Shown here: one piece after another, positions 20,968 through 30,195 of the stretch
How the letters are laid out: the number at the start of each line of letters is the position of its first letter
Numbering within the stretch: the stretch's first letter is position 1
Assembly: GCF_013402915.1 (NCBI RefSeq)
Contig: NC_050725.1
Span: forward strand, 62,001-126,000
From: Zygotorulaspora mrakii
Taxonomy: Eukaryota; Ascomycota; Saccharomycetes; Saccharomycetales; Saccharomycetaceae
Direction: 5' to 3'
DNA: 64,000 nt
Notes under the pieces: generated by a model
Database searches by the model: none
Seen by the model: the letters and a program-made list of their open reading frames with translations, nothing else
What the model was told of the DNA's origin: nothing
Translations under genes and position numbers: made by a program

Positions 20968-21984
20968 ATGAAGTTTTCATCTGTTTTCGGTGTGTTGACC
21001 GCTTGTGCCACCGTCTTAGCTGGTCCAATTTACAAACGTGATTTGCCATCACTTTTCAGTACTGCCGCCAACAGCACTGGTGGTGTGTTATGGAACTCCA
21101 GTAACCTCTCGAACCATTCCAACAACTCCAACGGCACCGTTCCAGGTGGCGTCGAACCTAAATTGCAGGTCTTCATCACTGGTGGCTACTATGACATTTA
21201 CTCGAACCAAAGTGAGTTCGAGTCTGTCGATTTTGTTACCGTTTCCAATACTACCTCGTCTTTGAACTTGACCGAACTGTACCAGTTGGGCTCTTTGGTC
21301 AACCAAAGTTTGGAGAGCGATGAGTACTATGGTGTCGTTATTGTGTCGAGCGCTGCCTCGATCGAAAGTTTGACTTTCTTCTCGTCAGTCGTTTTCGACA
21401 CCGACAAGACCGTGGTCATCAGTGAGGATGTTATCACCGGTTTGTGGGTTGCTACCGACCCAGACAGTGCTACACGCGGTCCTATCTCCATCGGCTACGA
21501 GACCGGCTTGATCTACTCTGGTGTTGCCGCTACTCCAATTGGTATCACCACTGTGGAAGGCCCTGTATGGTTCTTGGACGCCTCGAAACCATACTTGGTC
21601 AGCGACGATTCTAGCATCAGATCCGAGTATTCCAACTTCACCACCGTTCAATCTAATTTGACCTCTTCGCCAGTGGTTCCTGTCATCTACGACGGTGACT
21701 TCTCTCCTGATTTGATCAGCTCTTTGAGCTCTTCCTTGGACGGTTTGGTCGTCGTTGTCACCAGCGTTGCAGCAAACTCTAGCACCTCGTCCTTGTCCAG
21801 TGACACTTTGCCGGTCGTTTACGCACAGTCCAGCTCCGGATTGGGCTACGTCCTCGATGACGAGATCCCAGAGACCGCTATTTCTGCAGGTTACTTGACG
21901 CCAACTCAAGCACAGCTATTACTCTCCATCGCCATCGTCAATGGTGTCACCAATCCAGATGATATCTACGATGTGTTCCCATGA
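20968..21984 (+). CDS. YGP1: YGP1/SPS100, secreted stress- and starvation-induced glycoprotein
   Basis: The ATG at 20968 begins a signal peptide (MKFSSVFGVLTACATVLAGP) followed by a dibasic KR site; the frame upstream has no ATG that fits. The 338-residue protein (354 for S. cerevisiae Ygp1) has many N-glycosylation sites (NSS, NLS, NHS, NNS, NGT in the first 80 residues) and the asparaginase-like fold region FITGGYYDIYSNQ ... PISIGYETGLIYSGVA, ending LLSIAIVNGVTNPDDIYDVFP. In S. cerevisiae Ygp1 is secreted on nutrient limitation, and its paralog Sps100 is made in spores. This single gene represents the ancestor of both. STRE cores and a TATA box upstream fit stress control. Confidence 0.93.
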   Translation: MKFSSVFGVLTACATVLAGPIYKRDLPSLFSTAANSTGGVLWNSSNLSNHSNNSNGTVPGGVEPKLQVFITGGYYDIYSNQSEFESVDFVTVSNTTSSLNLTELYQLGSLVNQSLESDEYYGVVIVSSAASIESLTFFSSVVFDTDKTVVISEDVITGLWVATDPDSATRGPISIGYETGLIYSGVAATPIGITTVEGPVWFLDASKPYLVSDDSSIRSEYSNFTTVQSNLTSSPVVPVIYDGDFSPDLISSLSSSLDGLVVVVTSVAANSSTSSLSSDTLPVVYAQSSSGLGYVLDDEIPETAISAGYLTPTQAQLLLSIAIVNGVTNPDDIYDVFP

Positions 21985-23134
21985 GCAGGACCCAACTGTA
22001 CTTGTATTTTTATTTTCCAAAAAGAAAATCCAAAAATGACCTTTTCCTAATGATACCCAAAACAAACATTTTCATTCTTCTACGTTTCGAATAAAAGTAC
22101 CGAAACGAAAGACGTGTTTCTGTCCTTCATCGCAGAGAGATGATTGGCAGATCAAAAAACAATGGTTCGTCGTCTAACATAATTTACATTTTGACTTGAA
22201 AACTTAGCCCTTTAAGATTCTTTAATTAATTATCTAGTTATGTGTTTGAATGTCATTTAATAACTATTGCGACTCTGCAACTCTGCGACTCTGCAATTCC
22301 GCGACTCTGCAACTCTGCGACTCTGCAATTCCGCGACTCTGCGACTCTGCGACTCTGCATCTCGCAACTACTCAAGCAAGTCCTCATGCAAGACCACTGC
22401 AGTGACTTCTACATGATCGTCAATGATTTATCAACTGCATGATCCATCTCATCTCAAACCACTCACTTCAAGAGCCTGTTCCGATTAGCGGCCTGATCGA
22501 AACCGGGTACTCTTTCACTCGATCGCCTCTTTCACCTCTCTCAGCTCTTTCAGCCAATTAGTCATGTTGTTCTTTATCTAAGCCAACTCTTCCTATGATT
22601 GGCCAACGAAGCGTGGTGCCCTGCTAATCGGCATATCCAGGCTGCCCTCACGAATTTCCTTCCGTTTCCATAGGGCTTTGCCTAAAGGGTTGGACGTTGT
22701 ACTGATTTTTTTACCGCATGCTCGTTATCTGATTGACGTGAATACATGACTTACAAAAAGAAACGCAGAGAGATGAGAAAAAAAAAACTGATAAGAATTT
22801 CAGGTTGGAAAGAATAGATCCGCCTGATAACAGAGAATTACAGCAGGAAGAGCAACGGCAGAGGCAGTGATAGAGCAATACTGATGATAGGTTTTTTAGT
22901 TTAGCTTCGTAGGAGAACGGTTGTTACCGTAATCCGTACGAGGAAGGGAATGGGTCCCTGAATTCTCATAAGATTCTCTTGTTTTGGCTTATATAAAAGG
23001 AGCGTAGGTAAGTATGCAGTATCTAGCAGCTGTTGGTCTTGTTTGTGTTGTTTGTGTTGTTTATCCAGTCAGGATTCTTACACAGACAGCAGTATCCTCT
23101 TTTTACAGATCTAGAGTACTACAGTCGTTTGACA
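21985..23134. promoter_or_regulatory. MEP2 upstream region with GATA cores, a TATA box and a minisatellite
   Basis: In the 560 bases before MEP2 there are four GATAA cores (minus strand at 22574-22578 and 22725-22729; plus strand at 22790-22795 as GATAAG and at 22826-22830). These are the sites used by Gln3/Gat1 in nitrogen-regulated genes. A TATA box TATATAAA lies at 22990-22997. An 8-base tandem repeat sits at 22269-22364. No gene is seen. Confidence 0.55.
22269..22364 (+). repeat. 8-bp minisatellite with 32-bp higher-order unit
   Basis: Twelve adjacent 8-base units are variants of GCGACTCT. The first eight form two perfect copies of a 32-base block (GCGACTCT, GCAACTCT, GCGACTCT, GCAATTCC); three identical GCGACTCT units and one diverged unit follow. 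Confidence 0.95.
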
Positions 23135-24610
23135 ATGAATTTCACAGGCACACCAACTGGAGAAGGTACGGGAGGTGACTCCTTGACCACAGACATGAAC
23201 ACGCAATTCGAGCTGGCCAATATGGCTTGGATCGGTGTTGCTGCGGCCGGTGTCTGGATCATGGTTCCAGGTATCGGTCTTTTGTACAGTGGTATGTCTA
23301 GGAAGAAGCACGCGCTGTCGCTGCTATGGGCCTCTATGATGGCGGCGTCTGTTGTGATCTTCGAGTGGTTCTTCTGGGGCTACTCTCTGTCGTTTTCTCA
23401 CAGTGTCCGGGGAAATGGTTTTATCGGTACTTTGCAGTTCTTCGGTTTCATGAACGTTCTGGGAGCTCCATCGTCGGTTTCCTCGTTACCTGATATTCTG
23501 TTCGCTGTTTACCAGGGTATGTTTGCAGCCGTGACGGGTGCTTTGATGTTGGGTGGTGCGTGTGAAAGAGCTCGTTTGTTCCCAATGATGGTTTTCCTAT
23601 TCTTGTGGATGACCATTGTATACTCCCCATTGGCTTGTTGGACCTGGAATGCCCAAGGGTGGTTAGCCCTGCTCGGTGATTTGGATTATGCCGGTGGTGG
23701 ACCTGTTCACATTGCCTCGGGCCACGGTGCTTTGATTTACGCTTTGATCTTGGGTAAGAGAAACGACCCTGTCGCCAAAGCAGGCATGCCAAAGTATAAG
23801 CCACATTCCGTTACATCTGTTGTTCTAGGTACCGTTTTCCTATGGTTCGGCTGGCAATTCTTCAATGCAGGTTCTGCTGGTAACGCAACCATCAGAGCTT
23901 GGTACTCTGCAATGAACACCAATTTAGCAGCTGCAACTGGTGGTCTAACTTGGATGTTCATTGATTACTTCAGATTTGGCCGTAAATGGACGACTGTTGG
24001 TCTATGTTCCGGTATTATTGCCGGTCTGGTTGGTATCACACCAGCAGCAGGTTTTGTTCCCGTCTGGTCCTCATTTGTCATCGGTCTTTTGACTGCTCTG
24101 GGTTGCAACTTTGCCGCAGATTTGAAGAACGTTTTGCACATTGATGATGGTATGGATGTTTGGGCATTGCATGGTGTTGGTGGTTGTATCGGTTCTGTGT
24201 TAACAGGTATTTTTGCTGCAGATTACGTGAATGCTACAGCTGGTTCTTACGCTGCCCCAATCGATGGTGGTTGGTTAAATCACCACTGGAGACAAGTCGG
24301 TTATCAATTGGCAGCTATGTGTTCAACCATCGCCTGGACTGTTACCGTAACAGCATGTTTACTGTTGATTCTTGACAGAATTCCATTTTTAAGACTAAGA
24401 TTAAGACCAGAAGAAGAAGAGCTAGGTACTGATGAAGCTGAAATTGGTGAATTCACCTACGGAGAAGATACTTCTTATATCCCTGAACCAGTCAGATCCA
24501 AAACTTCCGTTCAAATGCCAGCACCAGCTGAACAGATCGATGACAAAATTGGTCCTTCCAGTGGTAGCGAATCGGGTGCCGGTGCTGAAAACGAAAAAGT
24601 CACTGCTTAA
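23135..24610 (+). CDS. MEP2: MEP2, high-affinity ammonium transporter and sensor
   Basis: The ATG at 23135 gives 491 residues starting MNFTGTPTGEGTGG, close to S. cerevisiae Mep2 (499), including an N-terminal N-F-T glycosylation site. Eleven membrane segments follow. The pore histidines are His192 (VHIASGHG) and His346 (WALHGVGG), matching His194/His348. The tail has the conserved EEEELGTD motif, the autoinhibitory region GEFTYGEDTSYIPEP, and Ser455 in VRSKTS, equivalent to Npr1 target Ser457. Mep2 imports ammonium at low concentration and signals pseudohyphal growth. GATAA cores upstream indicate nitrogen catabolite repression. Confidence 0.97.
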   Translation: MNFTGTPTGEGTGGDSLTTDMNTQFELANMAWIGVAAAGVWIMVPGIGLLYSGMSRKKHALSLLWASMMAASVVIFEWFFWGYSLSFSHSVRGNGFIGTLQFFGFMNVLGAPSSVSSLPDILFAVYQGMFAAVTGALMLGGACERARLFPMMVFLFLWMTIVYSPLACWTWNAQGWLALLGDLDYAGGGPVHIASGHGALIYALILGKRNDPVAKAGMPKYKPHSVTSVVLGTVFLWFGWQFFNAGSAGNATIRAWYSAMNTNLAAATGGLTWMFIDYFRFGRKWTTVGLCSGIIAGLVGITPAAGFVPVWSSFVIGLLTALGCNFAADLKNVLHIDDGMDVWALHGVGGCIGSVLTGIFAADYVNATAGSYAAPIDGGWLNHHWRQVGYQLAAMCSTIAWTVTVTACLLLILDRIPFLRLRLRPEEEELGTDEAEIGEFTYGEDTSYIPEPVRSKTSVQMPAPAEQIDDKIGPSSGSESGAGAENEKVTA

Positions 24611-24866
24611 TACAATACACGAAGCAATAGCACTTTGAAGTATTTAATCATGAGTAATTGAAATACATATGAATATTAAGATATTTTGATATAGATATAT
24701 ATGTAATAATAATATAATAATAATATAAAGTTAATATACACTGAATAATTGTAACTCTTTTTAAACGACATTCCCCTGTTATATGTCGCGTTTTATATAA
24801 AGGAAGGGGGCTCATACAAGAAGAAAGGTTGACACTCCATCACCTGAATAAAAGCAGGACTACAAG

Positions 24867-25265
24867 ATGAGATTCTACCAGTTTCTTTCAATATTTACGA
24901 CGTTGCTTCTGGTCATTGTTCAAGCAAGTATGTCTAACTTACTTTGATTCACAGTCCCTTTAAGAGGTTTCCAATACTAACGATTGTTTTTAGCCTCGAC
25001 TACAAGTTCATACATTCTGACCATTGACGAGAACGGACAAGTTATTGAGTCGACATTTCTCGATGATATCAAGTTATTAGTTGATAAATTAGGAGGTGAA
25101 ATTACTCATGAATACATGCTGATTAAGGGTTTCACTCTTGACTTATCAGACGACATGGTACCAACTTTGCAGGAAAAGTTGCAAGAAATCAAGGATAAGT
25201 TTAATTGTCATATATTTCTGGAGAAGGACTCGGAGGTTCATGCTTACTCGGCGCATGAGTATTGA
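24867..25265 (+). CDS. YHR138C-like secreted/vacuolar Pbi2-type proteinase inhibitor (spliced)
   Basis: Exon 1 is 24867-24927, the intron 24928-24993, and exon 2 24994-25265; the join gives 110 residues. Exon 1 encodes a signal peptide (MRFYQFLSIFTTLLLVIVQA). Exon 2 encodes an I9/Pbi2-type propeptide-inhibitor domain with GGEITHEYMLIKGFTLDL and FLEKDSEVHAY, close to S. cerevisiae YHR138C (114 residues), the vacuolar paralog of Pbi2. Such proteins bind proteinase B; Pbi2 also acts in vacuole fusion. The unspliced exon 2 frame lacks a usable ATG, which supports splicing. A TATA box TATATAAA lies at 24794-24801 and a STRE (AGGGG) at 24805-24809. The place next to YGP1/SPS100 fits YHR138C-YHR139C. 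Confidence 0.88.
24928..24993 (+). other. Intron of the YHR138C-like gene
   Basis: A 66-base intron has donor GTATGT, branchpoint TACTAAC at 24975-24981 and acceptor TTTTAG. It falls right after the signal-peptide codons. Confidence 0.88.
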
Positions 25266-25373
25266 TTTACTCATTTATGTATGGTTTATGGTTTAGGTTT
25301 TTCGTTTTTCTGTTCGATGTGAGTTCAGTGTATATCTGTATGGATTATCTATATACATTTAATAAAAGACGTA

Positions 25374-25391
25374 GGGGGGGGGGGAGGGGGG
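25374..25391 (+). repeat. G-homopolymer tract (G11-A-G6)
   Basis: Eleven G, one A and six G lie in the short convergent gap between the YHR138C-like gene and GIM3. The length of such runs is also prone to sequencing error. Confidence 0.85.
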
Positions 25392-25431
25392 CGTATTGAA
25401 ATGCGATAATTTATGCGGAATGACTTTCAAG

Positions 25432-25821
25432 TTATCGTTCAAGGTTAATATTGTCACCAAATTTGGCATAAAGGCTGGTCTTGAGCTCTCTAATTTGAGA
25501 ATCCAATTGGAGTTCTTCAATTTCCAATCTATCCACATTGGAATCGACTAATTCTATATCTTTTTCCAACTGTTCGACAACATCTGCTTGCTTTAAATGC
25601 AAAAAAATCATTCCAACTCTGTACTTGACCAATTCTTCCTCGTCAACTAGTTCCAGTTCTAAGGACACATCGTCAAGATATTCCTTTTCTTGTCTTTGTT
25701 GTTTCAATTCTTGCTCAAGAGTATCTTTTTTCATTATAAGTTTTGAGAATTTGTTTATTTTTTGTTGATCATCATAGCTGACTGTTGTATTGTTCTTTTG
25801 ACCTTGCGGTAGTAGCTCCAT
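25432..25821 (-). CDS. GIM3: GIM3, prefoldin subunit 4
   Basis: The 129-residue protein has exactly the yeast Gim3 length, with the start MELLPQGQKNNTTVSYDDQQ and the tail LYAKFGDNINLER identical to S. cerevisiae. Two long coiled-coil helices flank a beta hairpin (LELELVDEEELVKYRVGMIF), the beta-type prefoldin shape. Prefoldin passes nascent actin and tubulin to the CCT chaperonin. Convergent with the YHR138C-like gene. Confidence 0.97.
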   Translation of the reverse strand: MELLPQGQKNNTTVSYDDQQKINKFSKLIMKKDTLEQELKQQRQEKEYLDDVSLELELVDEEELVKYRVGMIFLHLKQADVVEQLEKDIELVDSNVDRLEIEELQLDSQIRELKTSLYAKFGDNINLER

Positions 25822-26010
25822 CTTTACTGTTTTGCTGCTTATTGCTGCCTGTATTGCCTTTGATTTGTTTCTTACTCTTTTTTTTCACTCAGAGTACGTT
25901 TTTCAACCAATTCTACGCTTATGAATATTTCCTAGGTAAAAACTAAAAAGTAAAAAAACTAGCAAATAGATAGCTTTTATGATATATAGCATCTTCCAGT
26001 ACATCGCAAT

Positions 26011-27504
26011 CTACTTGGTAAAGAATGACATGATGCTGTTACCAATTCTGTGCGAAGCTTCGATCAACTCGTTATCATCTTTTGCATAAGCGATTGTAAT
26101 TCTGAGAAAATCACAAGTTTCAGCAGAGAATTCCGCATCAACGGCCATTCTGTAGCCTAAGATAACGCTAACACCGCTTTTCAAAAGCACGGTATTCAAG
26201 GCATCCATTTCTTCAAAAATTGTTTCACATTTTAATTCATACGAGTTTGGCCAGCAAATCTTGATACCAATGAACATCCCCGCTGAAGGTTCCATCACAG
26301 AAAACAGATTTTCCTTATAAGCTTCTGTCTCATACAGTGCTTTAAGTGTAACATTCCGTCTGTGCGTATACTGAGCGGCAACTTTCATTATCCATTGTAT
26401 CCAGCCTTGAAACATCGCCTCGTTTTCGTCATTGAAGTTCTTCCTGTCTGCATAAGTTTTTATTGTAGAGTAGACCAATGCTTGCGAGACACCACTTGGG
26501 CTTCTTGTCGTTACCTCAGCAAGATTCAAAATTCTTCCCATCAGGAATTTATTCGCAACAATAAAACTTAATCTGAGACCTGGTGCGAAAATCTTCGAGA
26601 AGGTTTCCAAACGTATCACTCTAGCATCTGTGTCCATAGTGAGAAAAGACTTAACCAGAAATTTGGAAATATAATCCTGTGTGGATAAACCATGATAAGG
26701 ATTCCTCAAAGGGTCAGATGGATCGTATTTTGGGAAATGCAAGTATCCATACGGATCGTCCTCCAATATTAGAAGATCATGTTTGTGGGCCAGTTCATAG
26801 ATTCTAGCCCTTTTAGCCATTGACAAAGTCATACCGGTGGGATTCTGACCTGTTGCAATAGTGTATAAAACTTTTGGTTTGTTTAAGTGCTTGTATCCTT
26901 CTTTTGAGTGCCAGTTTTCGAGCAAATCGCCCAGATAGTCACAATCTATGCCCTGCTCCTCAGGGTCGGCTGATAGCTCCATCTTCAATGGTATGCAAGT
27001 AGCACCCGTAGCTCTGATATTCGACACCACGGGCAGGAAAGTGAATTCCTCCATCATCACGGTCGTGCTCGAGTCACAAATCGTTTCGAAGACCTTGAAC
27101 ATAGCGTCCGAGGACCCATTTGCCAGTATACAGTCCCAATTGTCGTACGCCGGCCTATTCAGCGTTCCGATCATGTGCTTGACGAAATCGATGAGCAACT
27201 GGGTGCCCTTGGTCTCTCCATACTGGAAAGATCTTGCGATGGGGTACCCCTCCGGGGAGTCAAAATGGCTCCAATGGTTCACCAAGTCCGACTTCCGCGC
27301 GCCCTGAAACGGCTCATCCACCAGATGCACCGCAATCGACTGCACTGGGAACAGTCCCACGTTCGGCATCCCGCCGCCCAGCTCGATCCTGTCCTCGTCG
27401 GGAAGATCCCTCGTCCAGAAAGAATACTGCTTTCTGTATTTATCCCTCTCTGATAGAAACGGCGCGTAGTGCGCCTTCAGGCTCTCGTCGTCTGTCCCAG
27501 CCAT
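26011..27504 (-). CDS. ARO9: ARO9, aromatic aminotransferase II
   Basis: The 497-residue protein is a fold-type I PLP aminotransferase. The cofactor-contact segment LILEDDPYGYLHFP and the lysine motif RLETFSKIFAPGLRLSF are both present, as is the N-terminal part typical of Aro8/Aro9 (LGGGMPNVGLFPVQSI). Aro9 starts catabolism of Phe, Tyr and Trp to fusel alcohols in the Ehrlich pathway and is induced by aromatic amino acids via Aro80 in S. cerevisiae. Position between YHR138C and SPL2 (YHR136C) identifies it as YHR137W rather than its homolog Aro8. The ATG at 27504 is the first in frame. Confidence 0.92.
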   Translation of the reverse strand: MAGTDDESLKAHYAPFLSERDKYRKQYSFWTRDLPDEDRIELGGGMPNVGLFPVQSIAVHLVDEPFQGARKSDLVNHWSHFDSPEGYPIARSFQYGETKGTQLLIDFVKHMIGTLNRPAYDNWDCILANGSSDAMFKVFETICDSSTTVMMEEFTFLPVVSNIRATGATCIPLKMELSADPEEQGIDCDYLGDLLENWHSKEGYKHLNKPKVLYTIATGQNPTGMTLSMAKRARIYELAHKHDLLILEDDPYGYLHFPKYDPSDPLRNPYHGLSTQDYISKFLVKSFLTMDTDARVIRLETFSKIFAPGLRLSFIVANKFLMGRILNLAEVTTRSPSGVSQALVYSTIKTYADRKNFNDENEAMFQGWIQWIMKVAAQYTHRRNVTLKALYETEAYKENLFSVMEPSAGMFIGIKICWPNSYELKCETIFEEMDALNTVLLKSGVSVILGYRMAVDAEFSAETCDFLRITIAYAKDDNELIEASHRIGNSIMSFFTK

Positions 27505-28531
27505 GATATGTGTCGCTATAGCCCCGTTTGCACCAAGTGTGAACCGACTCTAAACCAACTCGGACGCAGCTTTGCCGTAATCTACCACACAGCGCTCCTT
27601 TATATAATTCCTGCTCAGCTCCTGCGCTGTATTTATATACCGCCGGTCAACAGTATCTCCAATCGGGGCTTTGGCGGCGTTCCATCACCCATATCCTCTG
27701 TTTTGGTGCTGCGTCAACAACAGAATACCACACGACTACTCCCAATTCCGACCCATGCTGACCCATGCTGACCCTGCTGGCCCTGCCCATCCATTCCCAT
27801 CCCATCGTATCCTATCGCGTATCCTTTATGACACATCACTGAAATGACAGACACCCGTTCACAATCAGCCTGCCTTACGCACTGAAAACGGCAATCTCCA
27901 CCGACGGGCAACGGATATAAAAAAGGGCATCATCCGGAACGAGACACCGCTGTCCGAAATAGGAGATTGATTCCGAGGCGAAGCCCTAACTTCAAAACGA
28001 AGCCCTACCAGGTGCACCCTTAGGGCACAGATCGGATCTTCGTGCGCGGTGATCCGGGGTGTTGTTGGTTTTGGCCGTATTCTTCACGTTCGACCTCTCA
28101 TCCTGTCACGAGGGGCAGGTCTGGCAATTCCAAGTGACGCCGCACGTGGAGCGTTTATTATATTATCACTGGCACTGCAGGTGGCAGAGTCGCCGCTAGC
28201 ACAATACAGCATGGGCTGAAAGGGTCTTTGGGCGGTGCAGCAGTCAGGTATCAACGTGGGCAATATGCTCAATGCATTGAAGAAGTTCAGGGAGGTGACA
28301 GTAGATCGTCACAACGGTTATGCGGACTCGAAAACGTGCGTAATATTCGCGGCTTTGTTATTCTCGGTTCTGGCACTTAGAGTAGCTCTGCAAAGAGGGA
28401 GGAGTCGGTGAAATGTTGCAGGTGTGTCGCGGGCTGCATCGGTATATAAGTTGGGAGGTGGAGTGGCAGAGGATTGGGAGTTGCGGGCGTGAAGACGGGC
28501 GTGACAAGTCAAGACGGGCATATATTCGCTA
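27505..28531. promoter_or_regulatory. Divergent promoter region ARO9 / SPL2
   Basis: About 1 kb between divergent genes. It contains a perfect Pho4-type E-box CACGTG, a weaker Pho4 motif and a TATA box near SPL2. A few CCG triplets lie near ARO9, but I see no clear Aro80 array. No gene: the small frames are shadows of GC-rich sequence. Confidence 0.5.
28143..28148. promoter_or_regulatory. CACGTG (Pho4-type) site upstream of SPL2
   Basis: GCACGTGGA at 28142-28150 is a high-affinity-like Pho4 site. A lower-affinity AACGTG (CACGTT on minus) lies at 28333-28338 and a TATA box TATATAAG at 28443-28450. SPL2 is a PHO-pathway target in S. cerevisiae, so the sites fit. CACGTG is also bound by Cbf1. 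Confidence 0.5.
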
Positions 28532-29101
28532 ATGGCTACTGCAGGTACAGAAGATAGCGATTTGTTGTTTCAGTTCAACTCGCCGATCAACGGGTCGTTG
28601 GCGTACTTCTACGGCGAGCGGGAGCCCTTGGATGGCGAGGAGGCGAGGGCGGATTTCAGCGCGTCTATGGGCGACACAGGCAGTGGCAGTGCCACTGCCA
28701 GTGTGATTGACAGCGTGGTTTCGGGGTCTACTTGTGGCGGCGATGATTTCAGCGATGCAGCAGCCGTGGGTGGCCGCGGCCGCGACAACAGCTATAGCCA
28801 CAGTCAAAGGCATTTGAAACGCGAGAGCGCATCTGTCCTGTCGCACATGGCGGCGAATTTCAGGCGATTGAAGCCTCAACAGTACCACTCGAAGGTCAGT
28901 GTGGCACTCGATAGCACGAAGGCTCTTTCTCAGTACAACAACTATCTGAACGACAAGTTCTCGCACAAGAGGAAACTGTCACAGGACTCCGAACTGATCA
29001 GGTTGAGACAGAGGAAACTCGAAGAGCTTGTGGATAAGTTCTGGTTGAAGGACGGCGAAATTGACGAGTCGATGTTCGATTCGTCCAGTGACGAGGAGTA
29101 A
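28532..29101 (+). CDS. SPL2: SPL2-like regulator of phosphate transport
   Basis: The 189-residue protein is mostly disordered, but its second half resembles S. cerevisiae Spl2 (148 residues): a segment YNNYLNDKFSHKRKLS and the tail DKFWLKDGEIDESMFDSSSDEE, which parallels the FWEN...IDEDIFEDSSDEE ending I recall for Spl2. Spl2 is induced at low phosphate and down-regulates low-affinity phosphate carriers (Pho87/Pho90) through their SPX domains. The N-terminal half with Gly/Ser- and Asp-rich stretches is not recognisable. The position between ARO9 and AAH1/YCK agrees with YHR136C. Confidence 0.75.
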   Translation: MATAGTEDSDLLFQFNSPINGSLAYFYGEREPLDGEEARADFSASMGDTGSGSATASVIDSVVSGSTCGGDDFSDAAAVGGRGRDNSYSHSQRHLKRESASVLSHMAANFRRLKPQQYHSKVSVALDSTKALSQYNNYLNDKFSHKRKLSQDSELIRLRQRKLEELVDKFWLKDGEIDESMFDSSSDEE

Positions 29102-29142
29102 ATACGGTATATTTATAAAATGTGTAAATGAAAAAATGGCGA

Positions 29143-30195
29143 TTAATTCTTTGCGTGTCTGGTAATGGTGTCTTCTAGCTGAGCCAGCAATTGTTGCTTA
29201 CGTTTCGCATCACACCAAGAGCCCTCGATGCTGTTTTTGACGATTTTCCCCCAGGTCTGATGGTCCCAGTGTGGAAAGCTTTCGCTCAACGCGATGTAAT
29301 TTTCCAAGATATAGCCGCCGAAATAGGCAGGGTCGTCAGAATTAACAGAAAAGGGAATGTCGGCGTCCAAGAACCTTTGGAAGGGGAGTTCGCCCACCGC
29401 GGAGACAACTTGCAGTTTCACATTTGAGAGTGGACACATGGTTAGCATTATTCTTTCGCGCGATAATCTTGCCATCAGTTCCTCGTCATGCTGACTGTTG
29501 ATACCGTGATCGATTCTGGTCACTTGCAGGAGATCGAGAGAGTTGACCACGTATGCGGAGCTACCCTCTTCACCAGCATGGGCGGTCAGTTTGAGATCGG
29601 GATTGATTTTCGTTGCCGCTTCATAGCACTCGATGAAGAGCTCCGGTGGGAATGGTTTTTCGGCAGAATCGAGCCCCAGACCGCTGATTGTACCATCTTT
29701 GAGGAATGGTGTTGCCTCTTGAATGGTTTCAAGACATTTTTCCGGCTCCACGTGCCTCAACAAACACATGATGAGCTCTGTTGATATACCCAGCTCATTT
29801 TGCGCTCTTTCGCAGGCCTTGGAGAATCCGCGTGTGACAACTGCGATGGGAACGCCTCTGCTGGTGTGGGATTGAGGGTCGAAGAACACCTCCGCGTGGA
29901 CGAGGCCCTGTTTAGCCACCTTGGTGAAATATGCCCATGCCAGATCAAAAAAGTCCTCTTCCTTAACGAGCACGTTCGTCCCGATATAGTAGTAATCTAA
30001 GAAGTCCTGCAAATCACGAAACTGAGAGTACTTGGCAGCGAGTTCCTCCACGCTCTGAGGAAACTCTGCCGGTAACTCAATCCCATTACGCTTCGCAAGC
30101 GGAAATAGCAGATCTGGCTCCAGAGTACCTTCCAAGTGCAAATGATGCTCACATTTGGGTAGCTCTTTCAGGAATTCAACAGATACAGCACTCAT
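29143..30195 (-). CDS. AAH1: AAH1, adenine deaminase
   Basis: The 350-residue protein (347 in S. cerevisiae) is an amidohydrolase-fold adenine deaminase. It has the metal motif HLHLEGTLEPD (His18 and His20), TAHAGEE with the catalytic His/Glu region, RIDHG, and the NSDDPAYFGG motif with the conserved Asp pair. It converts adenine to hypoxanthine in purine salvage, and in S. cerevisiae it is shut off and degraded at quiescence. It corresponds to YNL141W, neighbour of MEP2 in S. cerevisiae, here separated from MEP2 by chromosome VIII-type genes. Convergent with SPL2 (41-base gap). Confidence 0.97.
   Translation of the reverse strand: MSAVSVEFLKELPKCEHHLHLEGTLEPDLLFPLAKRNGIELPAEFPQSVEELAAKYSQFRDLQDFLDYYYIGTNVLVKEEDFFDLAWAYFTKVAKQGLVHAEVFFDPQSHTSRGVPIAVVTRGFSKACERAQNELGISTELIMCLLRHVEPEKCLETIQEATPFLKDGTISGLGLDSAEKPFPPELFIECYEAATKINPDLKLTAHAGEEGSSAYVVNSLDLLQVTRIDHGINSQHDEELMARLSRERIMLTMCPLSNVKLQVVSAVGELPFQRFLDADIPFSVNSDDPAYFGGYILENYIALSESFPHWDHQTWGKIVKNSIEGSWCDAKRKQQLLAQLEDTITRHAKN

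Noticed and set aside
24435..24610. Possible loss of the Npr1 phosphorylation site in the MEP2 tail
   Set aside because: On counting, the equivalent of Ser457 is Ser455 in VRSKTS, which is conserved; the Ser I first suspected lies in a different segment.
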